Source: Sulfurirhabdus autotrophica
Lineage (GTDB): Bacteria; Pseudomonadota; Gammaproteobacteria; Burkholderiales; SMCO01
DNA length: 64,000 bases
Assembly: GCF_004346685.1 (NCBI RefSeq)
Contig: NZ_SMCO01000001.1
Coordinates: 434,001-498,000, forward strand
Direction of reading: 5' to 3'
This document shows, in pieces, positions 1 through 9,521 of this stretch (positions are counted from its first letter, which is position 1; the number at the start of each line of letters is the position of its first letter). The notes under the pieces were generated by a model. That model had not been told where the DNA came from. It made no database searches and saw only the letters and a program-made list of their open reading frames with translations. Made by a program: the position numbers and the translations under genes.

Positions 1-38
1 CCAATGTAACCATTACACGCTAATTATATGGAAAATCA

Positions 39-374
39 ATGAAATTTCACGAGCTCGCTATAGGCCAAAAATTTGAATTTCAGGGAACTGCTTTTGTTAA
101 AAGCACCCCCATGATCGCGAGTGCATTAGATACATCAACGCAAAAATTCATGGCACGATCAGCAACTGTCAAGCCCCTAGACATAATGGTGGCATCCAGT
201 AGCACAAACCCTTCCAAATTATGCGTTGATGTTGTTAACAACGCTTTTGAGATTTTTTATGCCAGTTGTCAGGCAACATTGGAAGAAATTCATAGAGAAC
301 TGAGCGCTGAATCTTTTTTATTAGTTAAAGAAAAGCTAAAAAATGAGCGTCAGATTTTCCTGAATTCGATTTAA
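39..374 (+). CDS. conserved hypothetical protein, 111 aa
   Basis: I do not recognise a named family with a function. The protein is small and soluble, with no signal peptide or membrane segment. The N-terminal half contains a short aromatic/basic stretch (IGQKFEFQG near residues 8-16, then RSATVKPL near 40-47). The C-terminal half looks helical (residues 72-108). From memory, similar short proteins of unknown function occur in other betaproteobacteria, but I could not check this. It ends 19 bases before the downstream TSUP exporter gene on the same strand, so the two are probably co-transcribed. No clear Shine-Dalgarno is seen before the ATG (the upstream bases are ggaaaatca). Confidence 0.6.
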   Translation: MKFHELAIGQKFEFQGTAFVKSTPMIASALDTSTQKFMARSATVKPLDIMVASSSTNPSKLCVDVVNNAFEIFYASCQATLEEIHRELSAESFLLVKEKLKNERQIFLNSI

Positions 375-393
375 GAAAGCGCTTTGCCTGACC

Positions 394-1143
394 ATGCTTC
401 TTGATTTTAATATTTACCAAACCGTCGCTATTGCCTTGCTCTTTATATGGACTGGATTTGTTCGTACTGGCCTGGGATTTGGCGGAGCTGCATTAGGTCT
501 GCCGCTGCTTCTGTTTATCAGCGATCAACCCTTATTATGGCTGCCCATTATAGCGGTTCATTTATTATTCTTTTCTGGACTGACGCTACGCACACGTCTG
601 CACAACGTTGACTGGGCCTATTTGCGTTATGCATCCCTGTTTATCGTGCCGCCTGCGATTATTGGTGTCTTTGGACTGGTTAGCCTGCCCACCCTGTGGC
701 TGAATATTTTCATTTACTCTATCACGCTGTTTTACGGCATTATCTGGTTGTTGAACCGCGCTATTGAAAGCCGTCACAAAGGGGTGGATAAACTGCTATT
801 AATGCTAGGCGGCTATATCGCTGGCACCTCTCTAACTGGTGCGCCATTAATGGTTGCCGTATTTATGCGCAATGTGCGCAAAGAACAATTACGCGACACT
901 TTGTTTGTTTTATGGTTTGCTTTGGTCAGCATCAAGATGACAACGTTTATCATGTTATCGGTGAACTTGCACTTTCTGATTGCTTTAAGCTTGATACCTA
1001 TTGCCTTCATTGGTCACTATATTGGATTGAGGGCACATGAAACTATCAGCAAAAATGATATTATTTTTAAACGATGGATGGGTGGTGGACTGGTTATTAT
1101 CAGTTCGATGGGTTTATGGGGACTGATATCACCCTTGATTTAG
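394..1143 (+). CDS. TSUP (TauE/SafE) family sulfite/sulfonate exporter-like permease
   Basis: Predicted inner-membrane permease of 249 aa with about seven or eight hydrophobic segments. Two internally related glycine-rich motifs mark the TSUP family: GLGFGGAALGLP near residues 27-38 and GTSLTGAPLM near residues 144-153. Family members export sulfite, sulfoacetate or other organosulfur anions, or import related compounds; the substrate here cannot be read from sequence. It is preceded by a small unknown gene on the same strand and converges on the AddA-like gene. A second, larger TSUP protein is encoded at 51733-52809 in a different context. Confidence 0.8.
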   Translation: MLLDFNIYQTVAIALLFIWTGFVRTGLGFGGAALGLPLLLFISDQPLLWLPIIAVHLLFFSGLTLRTRLHNVDWAYLRYASLFIVPPAIIGVFGLVSLPTLWLNIFIYSITLFYGIIWLLNRAIESRHKGVDKLLLMLGGYIAGTSLTGAPLMVAVFMRNVRKEQLRDTLFVLWFALVSIKMTTFIMLSVNLHFLIALSLIPIAFIGHYIGLRAHETISKNDIIFKRWMGGGLVIISSMGLWGLISPLI

Positions 1144-1197
1144 ACAATTGCGCTTAATCTTGTTTCGGGTTGGCAGATACTATAGTACTCGGACTTT

Positions 1198-4100
1198 TTA
1201 ATTGCCCTTATACTCCCACTCGCGCCAGCCACCCAATACCGGAAAATACAACCCCAACCGAATTGGCCGATCATCAAGATGGGACATCAACGCTGCATAC
1301 CGCTCTAACTGGCCTCTGTAACGCAGTTGTTCGTTATCCAGAAATCCTTCCAGATTACCCCCTTCATGGGCACTGGTTTTGTAATCAATTATCCATCGGA
1401 CACCTTGATCATCAACAAATGAACGATCGATTATAATATTCACCAACTCGTCGCGATAAATCCCGGTCAACGCATATTCCGCCTGCGATTCATGATGGCG
1501 GCTATCCAGCACCCATCTACCACGCTGGTCGTCCAAAGTAAGGCTCAGGGCATGTACAGTTTTATCCACGGCGACGTGTAGTTCATTACGAGGCACACCA
1601 AGATTTAAAAGCGTATTAGTAAAGGAAGCGCGCAGATTTTCCACACGAGCAAGGTCCCATGCCTGCGCTCCTTCCTGCACAATTATTTGCAGCCATTTAT
1701 GGACTACTATCCCGATAAATTTTGCAGTTTCGCTGGCCCATTCAAACTCAACCTCGTCCTGATCTATCAAGGGTTCTTCGTCCCTCTGTTCACTTTCAAC
1801 CCATTGCACAGCAAGGGGTGGCGGAGTTAACACCCAGCCGGCTTTCAGCCGCTGAATGGTGCTTGAAAAAACCATGGGAGGTTGCCCAGCTTCATTTTCT
1901 GCTTCTTCCGCAAGTTTTGCCGCCTGATCAGAAGCTGCACTGGTATACAAAGGACCTACAACAGGCCATAACTGATTGAGTAAAGAATGAGAGGATACGC
2001 TGACTTCCACCTCACCCTTCTTAAGCTTTGCCGTAGCGCTGCCTAGTAGATGCAGATGATGCTTCGCCCGCGTACAGGCAACGTAAAGCAACCGACCATC
2101 TTCATTTTTGCCTCTGCGCTTATTCAGGAGCTGCAGATAAGTGTAAACCGAAGTATTTGAATCATTACTACCTGCTGCTTTGATAGGTGCAAGCAATAAG
2201 TCGCTTTGACCATGTTCAGTCGGGTGCTCTGCCCAAATCAGTAATTGCGATTCCGATGTCCGGGGTGTTCTGCCCAATCCTGGCAGAATCACAGTTTCAA
2301 ATTCCAATCCTTTGGATTTGTGAATGGTCATAATCTGCACCGTATCGTCTGCCTGAACATCAGGCAAAGCGAACAGTTTGGCTACCCGGTCTGCCAACCC
2401 TGAAAAGTCCGCGAGGTTACCCCCGGTATTGAATTTTTCCAAAACATCAAAAAAAACATTGGCATCTTCCAGGGCGGTTTCATCATTCACGGCAGCAGGG
2501 CCACCCAAAGCAAGCCACACGCCTTCAATCCAGCGACGTAATGGCAACCGCTGGCGCTGCGAAATTGCATCAAACAAAACACTACGAACTCTGCTCAGTC
2601 GATGCTGTCCGTTTTGTGACATACGATTAAAAATCGCTTCCTGCTGCATGAGATCCCATAGCGTACTGCGATGATCGTCACCCGCAAGCACATGCAAATC
2701 TGCCAGGGTTAAACCGCACCAGGGAGCGCGTAGTACAGCAAGCCATGCCAATCTGTCTGCCGGGTGTGATAGTGCGCGTGTGAGTGAAAGCAAATCCTGA
2801 ATAATGGGTAAAGTCCCCAGCTGTTCGATTTCAATCGCGCGAAAGCGCAATCCAGCTTCTTTCAGCGCAGGAATAATCTCTACCAAATGGCTCCTGTTAC
2901 GAACCAATATGGCCACTTTAGCTACAGAATCAGTAATTTTAGCGGCTTTTACCAACTCAACCACTTTTATCGCTTCTCTCACGTGGTCTTTAGTAAAAAA
3001 GGGGTGCATCATGACAGCAGGTAGACCCAGATCATGCTTATGGGCAACCGACTCTGAATAAGAAACGGCCCCACTGGCAATATCTTCGCGCTGAGGAAAT
3101 ACTGCCGCGAAGGTACTGTTCACCCATTCTACAATCCCTTGTTGGGAACGAAAATTCACACTCAAGGTAACAGGCTTCAGGTAAATAGTTCCGATACCTT
3201 CATGGCGTGCGCGCAAATACAAGCCCACTTCTGCTTCGCGAAAACGATAGATGGATTGCATGGGATCTCCCACTACAAACATAGTACGGCCATCGCCTTC
3301 TTCCCATCCCGCAGTCAATTTGCTGAGCAAGGCATATTGACTGAGCGAAGTATCCTGAAACTCATCCACCAGCAGATGCCTAATTCTGTAATCAAGTGCC
3401 AGTGCAAGATCAGTTGGGTTATCTTCTTCCCCTAATGCCCTGATCGCTGCCTGCGATACCTCTGTAAAATCCACCTGGCCTTGTGCCAGAAACGCCAGCC
3501 TCAGTTGTGCTACTGCAAGCGGCAACATTTCAAACAGTGCTTCCATCACTTGCCATTGAGATTCTTCATACTTGACGGGTGGCAAAGTGCGTAATCCATC
3601 GAGTTGATCCTGAAGGAACTCAGACTCCGCCATCCGAGCTATAAGCACATCCAGCCTGTCTTTCATTAATTGACGGCGCGCTTTTTCGGTTTTATCTGTT
3701 ACCTTGCTGGGCGGTAACATGCCAATGGAGGCATCCAGTCGCTTGCGCCAGCCACCTTCATTGGTCAATACCAATTGAACGACCCCTCGCCAGGCAGGCA
3801 GATCATCCGGGGTAGTACCGGGCAATTCAATGCAATCCAGACTGTGCAAGATTTCAGATGAAGAAGAGGCTTCCGCTTCATTCAAGTTCCCAGCTGCATA
3901 ACGCAGAATTTCCACGAGTTCACTGCCCACTTCATCAGAAATTGCTGCCTGCAATCTCTCTAGCGCCTCACATACTACTGTCTCCAAAGCGGTTTCAAGA
4001 CTTTCGCGCTGTATGCGTTCATCCGAGTGAACGGCAATATGCCGCAACCACTGGTCACGCCTTGCCAACATGGCAGCCAGTAGTCCTTCTACCGTTTGTA

Positions 4101-4656
4101 GATTATTATCCAGATATGCTAACAGCCGCCGCACCGATTCCGACCAACTATTCCCCGACTCAAGCAAAGCCAGGGTACCGCGCGCAGCTTCTATATAAAG
4201 CGCAGAAGGATCTTCAGTGACACCCGGTTGCGCACCAAAATTAGAAAGCACTGGCATTTGACGAGTGAGCGAAGAACAAAGCGAATCGATAGTCTGCATT
4301 CTGAGACGTAAAGGGTTGTCTTGAATGTGCCAATCCTTTTTCTCATCTCTTTGCAGCACTGCCTTTGCCAGCAACCACGTTCTTCGTTCGTGTTCATTTT
4401 CCGGTTCTGGATCAATGCGCGCCTTGACCAGAGCAGACAACACCCGCTCACGCATTTCCCCTGCCGCTTTGCGCGTAAAGGTAATCGCCAGCACTTCTTC
4501 CGGTACTTCCACACTGCCAAGCAAGGTCAAGAATCGTTGAATCAAAAGACCTGTTTTACCTGACCCTGCAGGAGCCTGCACGATAAATGATTGCGTTGAA
4601 TCTAACGCAATTTCACGCGCCAGTTTGTCCGCTTGCAAGATGTCAGAAGGGTTCAT
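1198..4656 (-). CDS. AddA/UvrD-like helicase-nuclease (RecBCD-type double-strand break repair)
   Basis: A 1152-aa superfamily 1 DNA helicase fused to a C-terminal RecB-type nuclease domain. Visible signatures are Walker A (APAGSGKTGLLIQRF, residues about 28-42), the DEFQDTS Walker B/motif II near residue 435, UvrD C-terminal helicase motifs including TIHKSKGLEFE and LLYVACTRAKHHLHL, and a C-terminal PD-(D/E)XK signature (WIIDYKTS near residue 1096). This architecture fits AddA. It is predicted to unwind and resect broken DNA ends for RecA loading with the AddB-like partner encoded 83 bases upstream in transcription order. The pair replaces RecBCD in many betaproteobacteria. Start: ATG at 4656, with the Walker A motif at the normal distance from the N terminus. 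Confidence 0.88.
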   Translation of the reverse strand: MNPSDILQADKLAREIALDSTQSFIVQAPAGSGKTGLLIQRFLTLLGSVEVPEEVLAITFTRKAAGEMRERVLSALVKARIDPEPENEHERRTWLLAKAVLQRDEKKDWHIQDNPLRLRMQTIDSLCSSLTRQMPVLSNFGAQPGVTEDPSALYIEAARGTLALLESGNSWSESVRRLLAYLDNNLQTVEGLLAAMLARRDQWLRHIAVHSDERIQRESLETALETVVCEALERLQAAISDEVGSELVEILRYAAGNLNEAEASSSSEILHSLDCIELPGTTPDDLPAWRGVVQLVLTNEGGWRKRLDASIGMLPPSKVTDKTEKARRQLMKDRLDVLIARMAESEFLQDQLDGLRTLPPVKYEESQWQVMEALFEMLPLAVAQLRLAFLAQGQVDFTEVSQAAIRALGEEDNPTDLALALDYRIRHLLVDEFQDTSLSQYALLSKLTAGWEEGDGRTMFVVGDPMQSIYRFREAEVGLYLRARHEGIGTIYLKPVTLSVNFRSQQGIVEWVNSTFAAVFPQREDIASGAVSYSESVAHKHDLGLPAVMMHPFFTKDHVREAIKVVELVKAAKITDSVAKVAILVRNRSHLVEIIPALKEAGLRFRAIEIEQLGTLPIIQDLLSLTRALSHPADRLAWLAVLRAPWCGLTLADLHVLAGDDHRSTLWDLMQQEAIFNRMSQNGQHRLSRVRSVLFDAISQRQRLPLRRWIEGVWLALGGPAAVNDETALEDANVFFDVLEKFNTGGNLADFSGLADRVAKLFALPDVQADDTVQIMTIHKSKGLEFETVILPGLGRTPRTSESQLLIWAEHPTEHGQSDLLLAPIKAAGSNDSNTSVYTYLQLLNKRRGKNEDGRLLYVACTRAKHHLHLLGSATAKLKKGEVEVSVSSHSLLNQLWPVVGPLYTSAASDQAAKLAEEAENEAGQPPMVFSSTIQRLKAGWVLTPPPLAVQWVESEQRDEEPLIDQDEVEFEWASETAKFIGIVVHKWLQIIVQEGAQAWDLARVENLRASFTNTLLNLGVPRNELHVAVDKTVHALSLTLDDQRGRWVLDSRHHESQAEYALTGIYRDELVNIIIDRSFVDDQGVRWIIDYKTSAHEGGNLEGFLDNEQLRYRGQLERYAALMSHLDDRPIRLGLYFPVLGGWREWEYKGN

Positions 4657-4739
4657 GGTGGTTTTGATTCTTTTTCAAAAATAAAGTAGTAGCAATTGCA
4701 GTTATTTGAATTTGTCTATCTAAATACCAGCAAAAAATT

Positions 4740-7478
4740 TCAGTCAGGTTCTGTAAGTGATTCATCATTATCAAGCAGGCTGGCTTTGCCTGATTCATTG
4801 ACACGACAAAGCGGGCCGAGATCACAATAGGCGCAGGTTTTAGGATAATGTTTTGGATCAACGACAGCTTTTCCTGATCTGAAATCCTCTCCCAACTGAT
4901 TTAAGACCCTTTGCCAGGATGCAACCATCTGCTCCCATGTTCCAAACTCCTTTCCAGCTTCTGTATCGGCAAATGAAGCAATACCGGGTACCGCACCTTC
5001 GCTTGCAGAAAGTCCTTTAAAACCCATATCACCCAGCTTGATTTGTGCAAAATACACTGATCTGACGTTTTGTCCGGAAGCTGTGCAATAAAGTGGAAGT
5101 TGTGGTTCTTCCGGCCTGTCACTAAACCAGTGCTTCACATTGGGTACATTGGTTTTATAATCAATAATCGCCTGAGTGCCATCGGCCAGCGTATCCATCC
5201 GATCTATTTTCGCATTGACACTGATCCCACCTATCGTCACGGCTTGTTGGCGTTCAGATGCCAGCACCACAAAGGGGGAGCGCTGTTTTTCAATCGCCAG
5301 CCATTGCAGCAGCAAATTCACCAAACGCCGGCACTCCAGTTCAGCAAAGCGTTTTGTAAAGGTGTTGGGGCGATTTCTTGCCAACTCTTCTGTCGCTTTG
5401 TTGGCGGCCACTCGCACCACCTCATCAATTTGGCTATCCGTTGCGTCACATAGTTGTGCGTGGCTTTTTAGCTCATCCCAAGTCAGTTCAAGGGATCTGT
5501 GTAATAGTGTTCCGCGTTCAGCAGGTGATAAGCCAATACGCCCTTCCTCCAACGTTTCCGCACCTAGCCGGTATTCACCAAAAGCACGAAACGGGCAGGC
5601 AGCCTGCTGTTTGAACAAACCTGTTCCCCCACGCGTAAGCCCTTTATCCTGCAACGCAGGGCCCTGGCTATCTTCCAGCATTTCCAGATCATTAGTTGTG
5701 TGGATTAAACGGGCATAGTTTGAAGTGAAAACAGCTACTAATGCTGCGCCTTCCACTTCCGGTAAATCCTGAATCAACGGCGAGGGACGTAAAGCGCGGT
5801 CCCCATCCCGTTCGGGGTAGCTGAAAATCACATAAGGAGCAGATGATCGCAAGCGCGAAGTAATCTGTTGAGAAAATCTCAATTCACGGGAAGCTGATGA
5901 ATGCGGCAATCCCAAATTACGCTGCAAATTGATCGGCAAGAATGGATTGGGGTGAGCTGCTGCCGGCCACACTTCATCATGCACGCCCATTACCCACAAA
6001 TGATCAAACAACATATTGGCGGCTTCCAGCGTTCCCAGAATTTGCACAGGGACAGCATCTGTTTCTGGTTGAAACATCGCTTCTGACGTCATACGCCTCA
6101 GATAGCCAAGCGCATCAAGAAAACCTATGTCTGTGAGTACTAAATCCAGAGAGGAATATTCATTCAGCAAATCGCGCCATGCGCCAGCTGCCTGATATTC
6201 CTCACTACTCAAGGCACGCTCACCTGGCCATCCCATATCATTCAATATTTGCTTAAACAGACTTCCCCACTTACCAGGCGGCTGCTTCAAGTACTGAATT
6301 TGGGAAGAAATGGGGAGCATCTTATCAATGCTCTCTGCAAAAATCGGCGTAGTGTAGGGCCGCACTACCCCCTCTTTGTCCACTGATTTTGAGAGTGACC
6401 ACAAAGTAGGCAAGGAAATTTCAAGCTCACCAATGCTGCGTAGTTTGGCATCCAGCAAGCAGCGCTTTGCCATTTCAGATTCTGCACCAGCTATAAAAGC
6501 TGTACGCAGCAAAATCCCCATCTTTTCTAAAGAGAGCTTTCCCTCTAACAACTCAAGTACAAGTAATGCACCATGAATAATGGGGAAATCTATCAAACCA
6601 TTCCCCATAGACATATTATATGGCCGTTTAATCTTGTCAGCCGGTTTGGGCAAGACAAGCTGAGGCTGTAAAATATCATCAAAACGATGGGTAATAGCTT
6701 CCTGGAGAGCGCTTAAATCCGGCACAACAATACCAATTGTTTCCCCGGTATTTTTTTCCAGTAAGTCACGAACCCAAACTGCTGCTGCTGAAATTTCTGC
6801 TGCTGCATCTGTAAATCGGGTTCTTACCGCTTCTTTATTATTTGCTTCTGGTTCCAATTCCGTACATTGGCACCCCAATACTTGCAAAGTAGCAAGTAAT
6901 TGACGCTGTTGCGGCGTCAATTCATCAAATCCTGCCAAAACAAGACGACCAGGCAATGCAATTTTCCCTGCCTTATACCCGTCTTCAACCAAGTCAGGGA
7001 GGCGCGCATGATCCAGCCAACCCTGCTTGACACATACCTCTTTGAATTTTTTTGCCCAGCCAGAAAAAACTTGCACATCTGCGCTTGACAGTGCCTGATC
7101 CACCGGCAATTTCAAATGCCATGCCTGCATCAACTGCCAGGCGGCAGCCGCATTTTTTGCCGTAGCAGGCACCTGCAACAGACGACTTTCCGCATTGGAA
7201 TACTCAGCTACAATATTTTCCCATAAAGATTTTTCCTGAATTGCATTCAGCAACACCCCCGTTTGAAATCCAGCACCCATGGATCTCTGGTTGGCCATTA
7301 CTTCCCAACTGCGTTCTATCCAGGATGACCACGGCAATATATCCGGGCTGTGCCATGCCATTCGGCCACGAGATTGTTGAACCGTATCAAACTGCGACTT
7401 GAGAAAACGCGCCAACCGACGATTAGCGGTCAAAATAGTGGCGCCGGATTCGATGGCTTCAATAATATCAGCGTGCAT
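4740..7478 (-). CDS. AddB-like PD-(D/E)XK nuclease, iron-sulfur type
   Basis: A 912-aa partner of the AddA-like helicase. The N-terminal half is helicase-like but lacks a canonical Walker A (ILTANRRLARFL near residue 15 occupies the position), as expected of an inactivated motor. The C-terminal third carries a RecB-family nuclease (GTLLHRSLELTWDEL, then AIIDYKTN). Cysteines in QAACPFRAFGEYRLG and in CAYCDLGPLC near the C terminus form the four-cysteine set that in AddB holds a 4Fe-4S cluster. It precedes the AddA-like gene with an 83-base gap, and both follow metZ and a periplasmic protein on the same strand. Expected role: 5'-strand cleavage and recombination hotspot recognition during break repair. 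Confidence 0.85.
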   Translation of the reverse strand: MHADIIEAIESGATILTANRRLARFLKSQFDTVQQSRGRMAWHSPDILPWSSWIERSWEVMANQRSMGAGFQTGVLLNAIQEKSLWENIVAEYSNAESRLLQVPATAKNAAAAWQLMQAWHLKLPVDQALSSADVQVFSGWAKKFKEVCVKQGWLDHARLPDLVEDGYKAGKIALPGRLVLAGFDELTPQQRQLLATLQVLGCQCTELEPEANNKEAVRTRFTDAAAEISAAAVWVRDLLEKNTGETIGIVVPDLSALQEAITHRFDDILQPQLVLPKPADKIKRPYNMSMGNGLIDFPIIHGALLVLELLEGKLSLEKMGILLRTAFIAGAESEMAKRCLLDAKLRSIGELEISLPTLWSLSKSVDKEGVVRPYTTPIFAESIDKMLPISSQIQYLKQPPGKWGSLFKQILNDMGWPGERALSSEEYQAAGAWRDLLNEYSSLDLVLTDIGFLDALGYLRRMTSEAMFQPETDAVPVQILGTLEAANMLFDHLWVMGVHDEVWPAAAHPNPFLPINLQRNLGLPHSSASRELRFSQQITSRLRSSAPYVIFSYPERDGDRALRPSPLIQDLPEVEGAALVAVFTSNYARLIHTTNDLEMLEDSQGPALQDKGLTRGGTGLFKQQAACPFRAFGEYRLGAETLEEGRIGLSPAERGTLLHRSLELTWDELKSHAQLCDATDSQIDEVVRVAANKATEELARNRPNTFTKRFAELECRRLVNLLLQWLAIEKQRSPFVVLASERQQAVTIGGISVNAKIDRMDTLADGTQAIIDYKTNVPNVKHWFSDRPEEPQLPLYCTASGQNVRSVYFAQIKLGDMGFKGLSASEGAVPGIASFADTEAGKEFGTWEQMVASWQRVLNQLGEDFRSGKAVVDPKHYPKTCAYCDLGPLCRVNESGKASLLDNDESLTEPD

Positions 7479-7525
7479 TTAATCCAAGTCTGAGTGCATT
7501 CGATTTAATATGGAACATGGTTAGC

Positions 7526-8206
7526 TTATTTTGCACCCCGAATATCATCCAGACTCACGGTTCGGTATTGTTTTGGCAATGTAAAAAGCTGACTATCCAT
7601 GTTGATCATATGGTAACCCACCATGCGACGCGTATTGCCGCTGTGATAAGTAGCCTCAAGAGGTAATCCATATTTCAGTTCCCGTCCAAACTCAAATACG
7701 GTCTGCGCGAGATCACAATCGTTCTGTAACTCAGGTGGCGTCGCCATGAAAGTTTGAGCTTGAACCTGCGCCAGAGTCTCGTTATAGCGACGCAATGCAC
7801 TTACTGCATCCGGCAGGAACCCTTCAACAGCCGTAATTTGCATGCACATCGTATCATTCACGAAAATATTTACCTTTTTAGCGCCTTTACCTTGCTTTGG
7901 CAAATCAGTTACTTCCTCGCGGACGACCCATTTTGCGGGCTTTTGCATTGTGACCACACCTGCATCGATTTTGAGAATTTCCTGACGATCGTGTGTCACA
8001 TTGAAAATGCGCTTTTCCTGACGATCCAGCAATAAAAAATCGCTCTTGTTATTCCCATCATCAATCCGCATGAATTGATCTGTAATCAGAATACGCATCG
8101 GTACAGCTGGCGTTCCTTTTTCCTGATCCAGATAGTTCAACTCCAGCATTTGCGAAGCCCATGCCGGCATTGCCAGCATCCATAAAATCAGAATCTTTTT
8201 AAGCAT
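7526..8206 (-). CDS. predicted periplasmic protein of unknown function
   Basis: A 226-aa protein with a clear Sec signal peptide (MLKKILILWMLAMPAWA then SQ, cleavage likely after the Ala near residue 18). The remainder is hydrophilic, with beta-rich character (RILITDQFMRIDDGNNKSDFLLLDR) and two cysteines (near 118 and 161) that could form a disulfide in the periplasm. I do not recognise a named domain with confidence. Its first 8 bases overlap the end of metZ, so it is translationally coupled and in the metZ transcription unit. It therefore probably shares control by the metZ leader riboswitch, although no link to methionine metabolism is visible in the protein. Confidence 0.7.
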   Translation of the reverse strand: MLKKILILWMLAMPAWASQMLELNYLDQEKGTPAVPMRILITDQFMRIDDGNNKSDFLLLDRQEKRIFNVTHDRQEILKIDAGVVTMQKPAKWVVREEVTDLPKQGKGAKKVNIFVNDTMCMQITAVEGFLPDAVSALRRYNETLAQVQAQTFMATPPELQNDCDLAQTVFEFGRELKYGLPLEATYHSGNTRRMVGYHMINMDSQLFTLPKQYRTVSLDDIRGAK

Positions 8207-9371
8207 TTAACCCCCGTGCCAAATCAGCTTGAATATCGCCAATCGCTTCCAGACCTACTGCAACACGCAGCAAACCATCACCAATCCCCGATGCAGCTCT
8301 TGCTTCTGCCGTTACCCTGCTGTGCGTGGTTGTAGCTGGATGCGTAATCGTCGTTTTGGTATCCCCCAGATTTGCGGTAATGGAAAGCATTCTGGTGTGA
8401 TCTACAACTCGCCACGCAGCATCCTTACCTCCCTTTACATCAAAGGAAAGTATCCCTCCCCCGCTCTTCTGCTGTTTCATTGCCAGATCATGTTGAGGAT
8501 GTGATGCCAAACCTGGATAATAAACACGATCCACCTGCGGATGTTGCTCCAGCCATTGCGCTAAAGCCAAAGCGTTTTGTGAATGTGCATCCATTCTGAT
8601 TTTAAGCGTTTCCAGTCCCTTTAATATTACCCAGGCGTTAAATGCACTCAGGGTGGGACCAGCTGTACGCAAAAATCCGTATACACCTTCCATTAATTCC
8701 TTCTTACCCAGCACAGCCCCACCCAGCACGCGACCCTGTCCATCCAGATATTTGGTTGCGGAATGAATCACGATGTCAGCACCCAGATCCAACGGACGTT
8801 GCAACATGGGCGTGCAGAAACAATTGTCCACAGCCAGCCATGCACCCGCCTGTTTTGCTACGCTGCTTAATGCACCGATATCGCATACTTCGGTCAATGG
8901 GTTGGATGGTGTCTCAACAAACAACAACTTAGTGTTTGGCTGAACAGCCGCTTGCCATGCGCTCACATCAGTCAATGAAACAAAAGTCGTCTCAATACCA
9001 AAGCGCTTCAAAATATTGCCAAAGAGCTGCACGGTTGTACCAAAAATGCTGCGCGAGGCAATGATATGATCACCAGCGGACAAAAGCCCCATGACGCAAG
9101 ACAATATGGCGGACATCCCGCTGGAAGTAGCCACGCAAAACTCGGCGCCCTCAAGGGCGGCTAAGCGTTCCTGAAATACGGTCACTGTCGGATTGGTAAA
9201 TCGCGCATAAATATTCCCTGGCTCCTGACCAGAAAAGCGGGCTGCTGCCTGCGCTGCATTCTCAAAGACAAAACTTGAAGTGAGGTACATTGCCTCAGAA
9301 TGCTCATTGAATTGACTGCGGTGGATGCCGGCTCGCACGGCCAGCGTTTCTAGTTCGAAATCATCAGACAT
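8199..9371 (-). CDS. metZ: O-succinylhomoserine sulfhydrylase
   Basis: A PLP-dependent Cys/Met-metabolism enzyme (390 aa from the ATG at 9371) expected to make homocysteine directly from O-succinylhomoserine and sulfide. Family signatures seen are SSFVFENAAQAAARF, TSSGMSAILSC, the DNCFCTP segment and the PLP-lysine motif HSATKYLDGQGRVLGGAV. A longer reading to a TTG at 9386 is possible, but that TTG lies inside the perfect Shine-Dalgarno GGAGGTG, which sits 5 bases before the ATG at 9371, so I choose the ATG. The gene follows purF, as in the pseudomonad/betaproteobacterial block, but here it has its own promoter, SAM-II aptamer and terminator. It overlaps the next gene by 8 bases. Confidence 0.93.
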   Translation of the reverse strand: MSDDFELETLAVRAGIHRSQFNEHSEAMYLTSSFVFENAAQAAARFSGQEPGNIYARFTNPTVTVFQERLAALEGAEFCVATSSGMSAILSCVMGLLSAGDHIIASRSIFGTTVQLFGNILKRFGIETTFVSLTDVSAWQAAVQPNTKLLFVETPSNPLTEVCDIGALSSVAKQAGAWLAVDNCFCTPMLQRPLDLGADIVIHSATKYLDGQGRVLGGAVLGKKELMEGVYGFLRTAGPTLSAFNAWVILKGLETLKIRMDAHSQNALALAQWLEQHPQVDRVYYPGLASHPQHDLAMKQQKSGGGILSFDVKGGKDAAWRVVDHTRMLSITANLGDTKTTITHPATTTHSRVTAEARAASGIGDGLLRVAVGLEAIGDIQADLARGLNA

Positions 9372-9388
9372 ATTATTCACCTCCAAAT

Positions 9389-9421
9389 AAAAAAACCCGT
9401 CCAGCTTGCGCGGAACGGGTT
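9389..9421 (-). terminator. intrinsic terminator in the metZ leader (riboswitch expression platform)
   Basis: On the minus strand AACCCGT (9421-9415), a 14-nt loop, ACGGGTT (9400-9394) and a run of T residues (9395-9389). The U tract ends about 17 nt before the metZ start codon and just before its Shine-Dalgarno. Placed downstream of a SAM-II aptamer, it looks like a transcription-attenuation platform rather than only a purF terminator. The loop contains CGCAAGCTG (9410-9402), perfectly complementary to CAGCTTGCG inside the aptamer (9461-9453). Confidence 0.85.
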
Positions 9422-9424
9422 ATT

Positions 9425-9476
9425 CCTCGTTTAGCTGGATTTATAAAGCGCCCGCAAGCTGAAATCAAATCGGCGC
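9425..9476 (-). ncRNA. SAM-II (SAM-alpha) riboswitch aptamer upstream of metZ
   Basis: Seen: P1 strands GCGCC (9476-9472) and GGCGC enclose a loop beginning GATTT. The 3' strand is followed by TTTATAAAT and then CCAGCTAAACGAGG. These match the SAM-II landmarks in order: P1, GAUUU, UUGC before the P1 3' strand, AUAAAU, then AGCUAAA. The class binds S-adenosylmethionine through an H-type pseudoknot and turns off methionine genes; it is best known from Alphaproteobacteria upstream of metA, metX/metZ and similar genes. The position directly before metZ and about 3 nt after a predicted transcription start fits this function. Recognised by motif order only; no covariance model was run. Confidence 0.88.
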
Positions 9477-9485
9477 ATGAATATA

Positions 9486-9514
9486 AAGTTACGCTTCCCG
9501 CATAACGATGTCAA
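9486..9514 (-). promoter_or_regulatory. sigma-70-type promoter of metZ
   Basis: TTGACA (9514-9509), a 17-nt spacer and TAACTT (9491-9486) on the minus strand. The -35 is consensus; the -10 is weak (three of six positions). It starts 8 bases after the purF stop codon and places +1 near 9479, immediately before the SAM-II P1 stem. That arrangement suggests the riboswitch is at the very 5' end of the metZ transcript. Confidence 0.6.
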
Positions 9515-9521
9515 TTATTTT

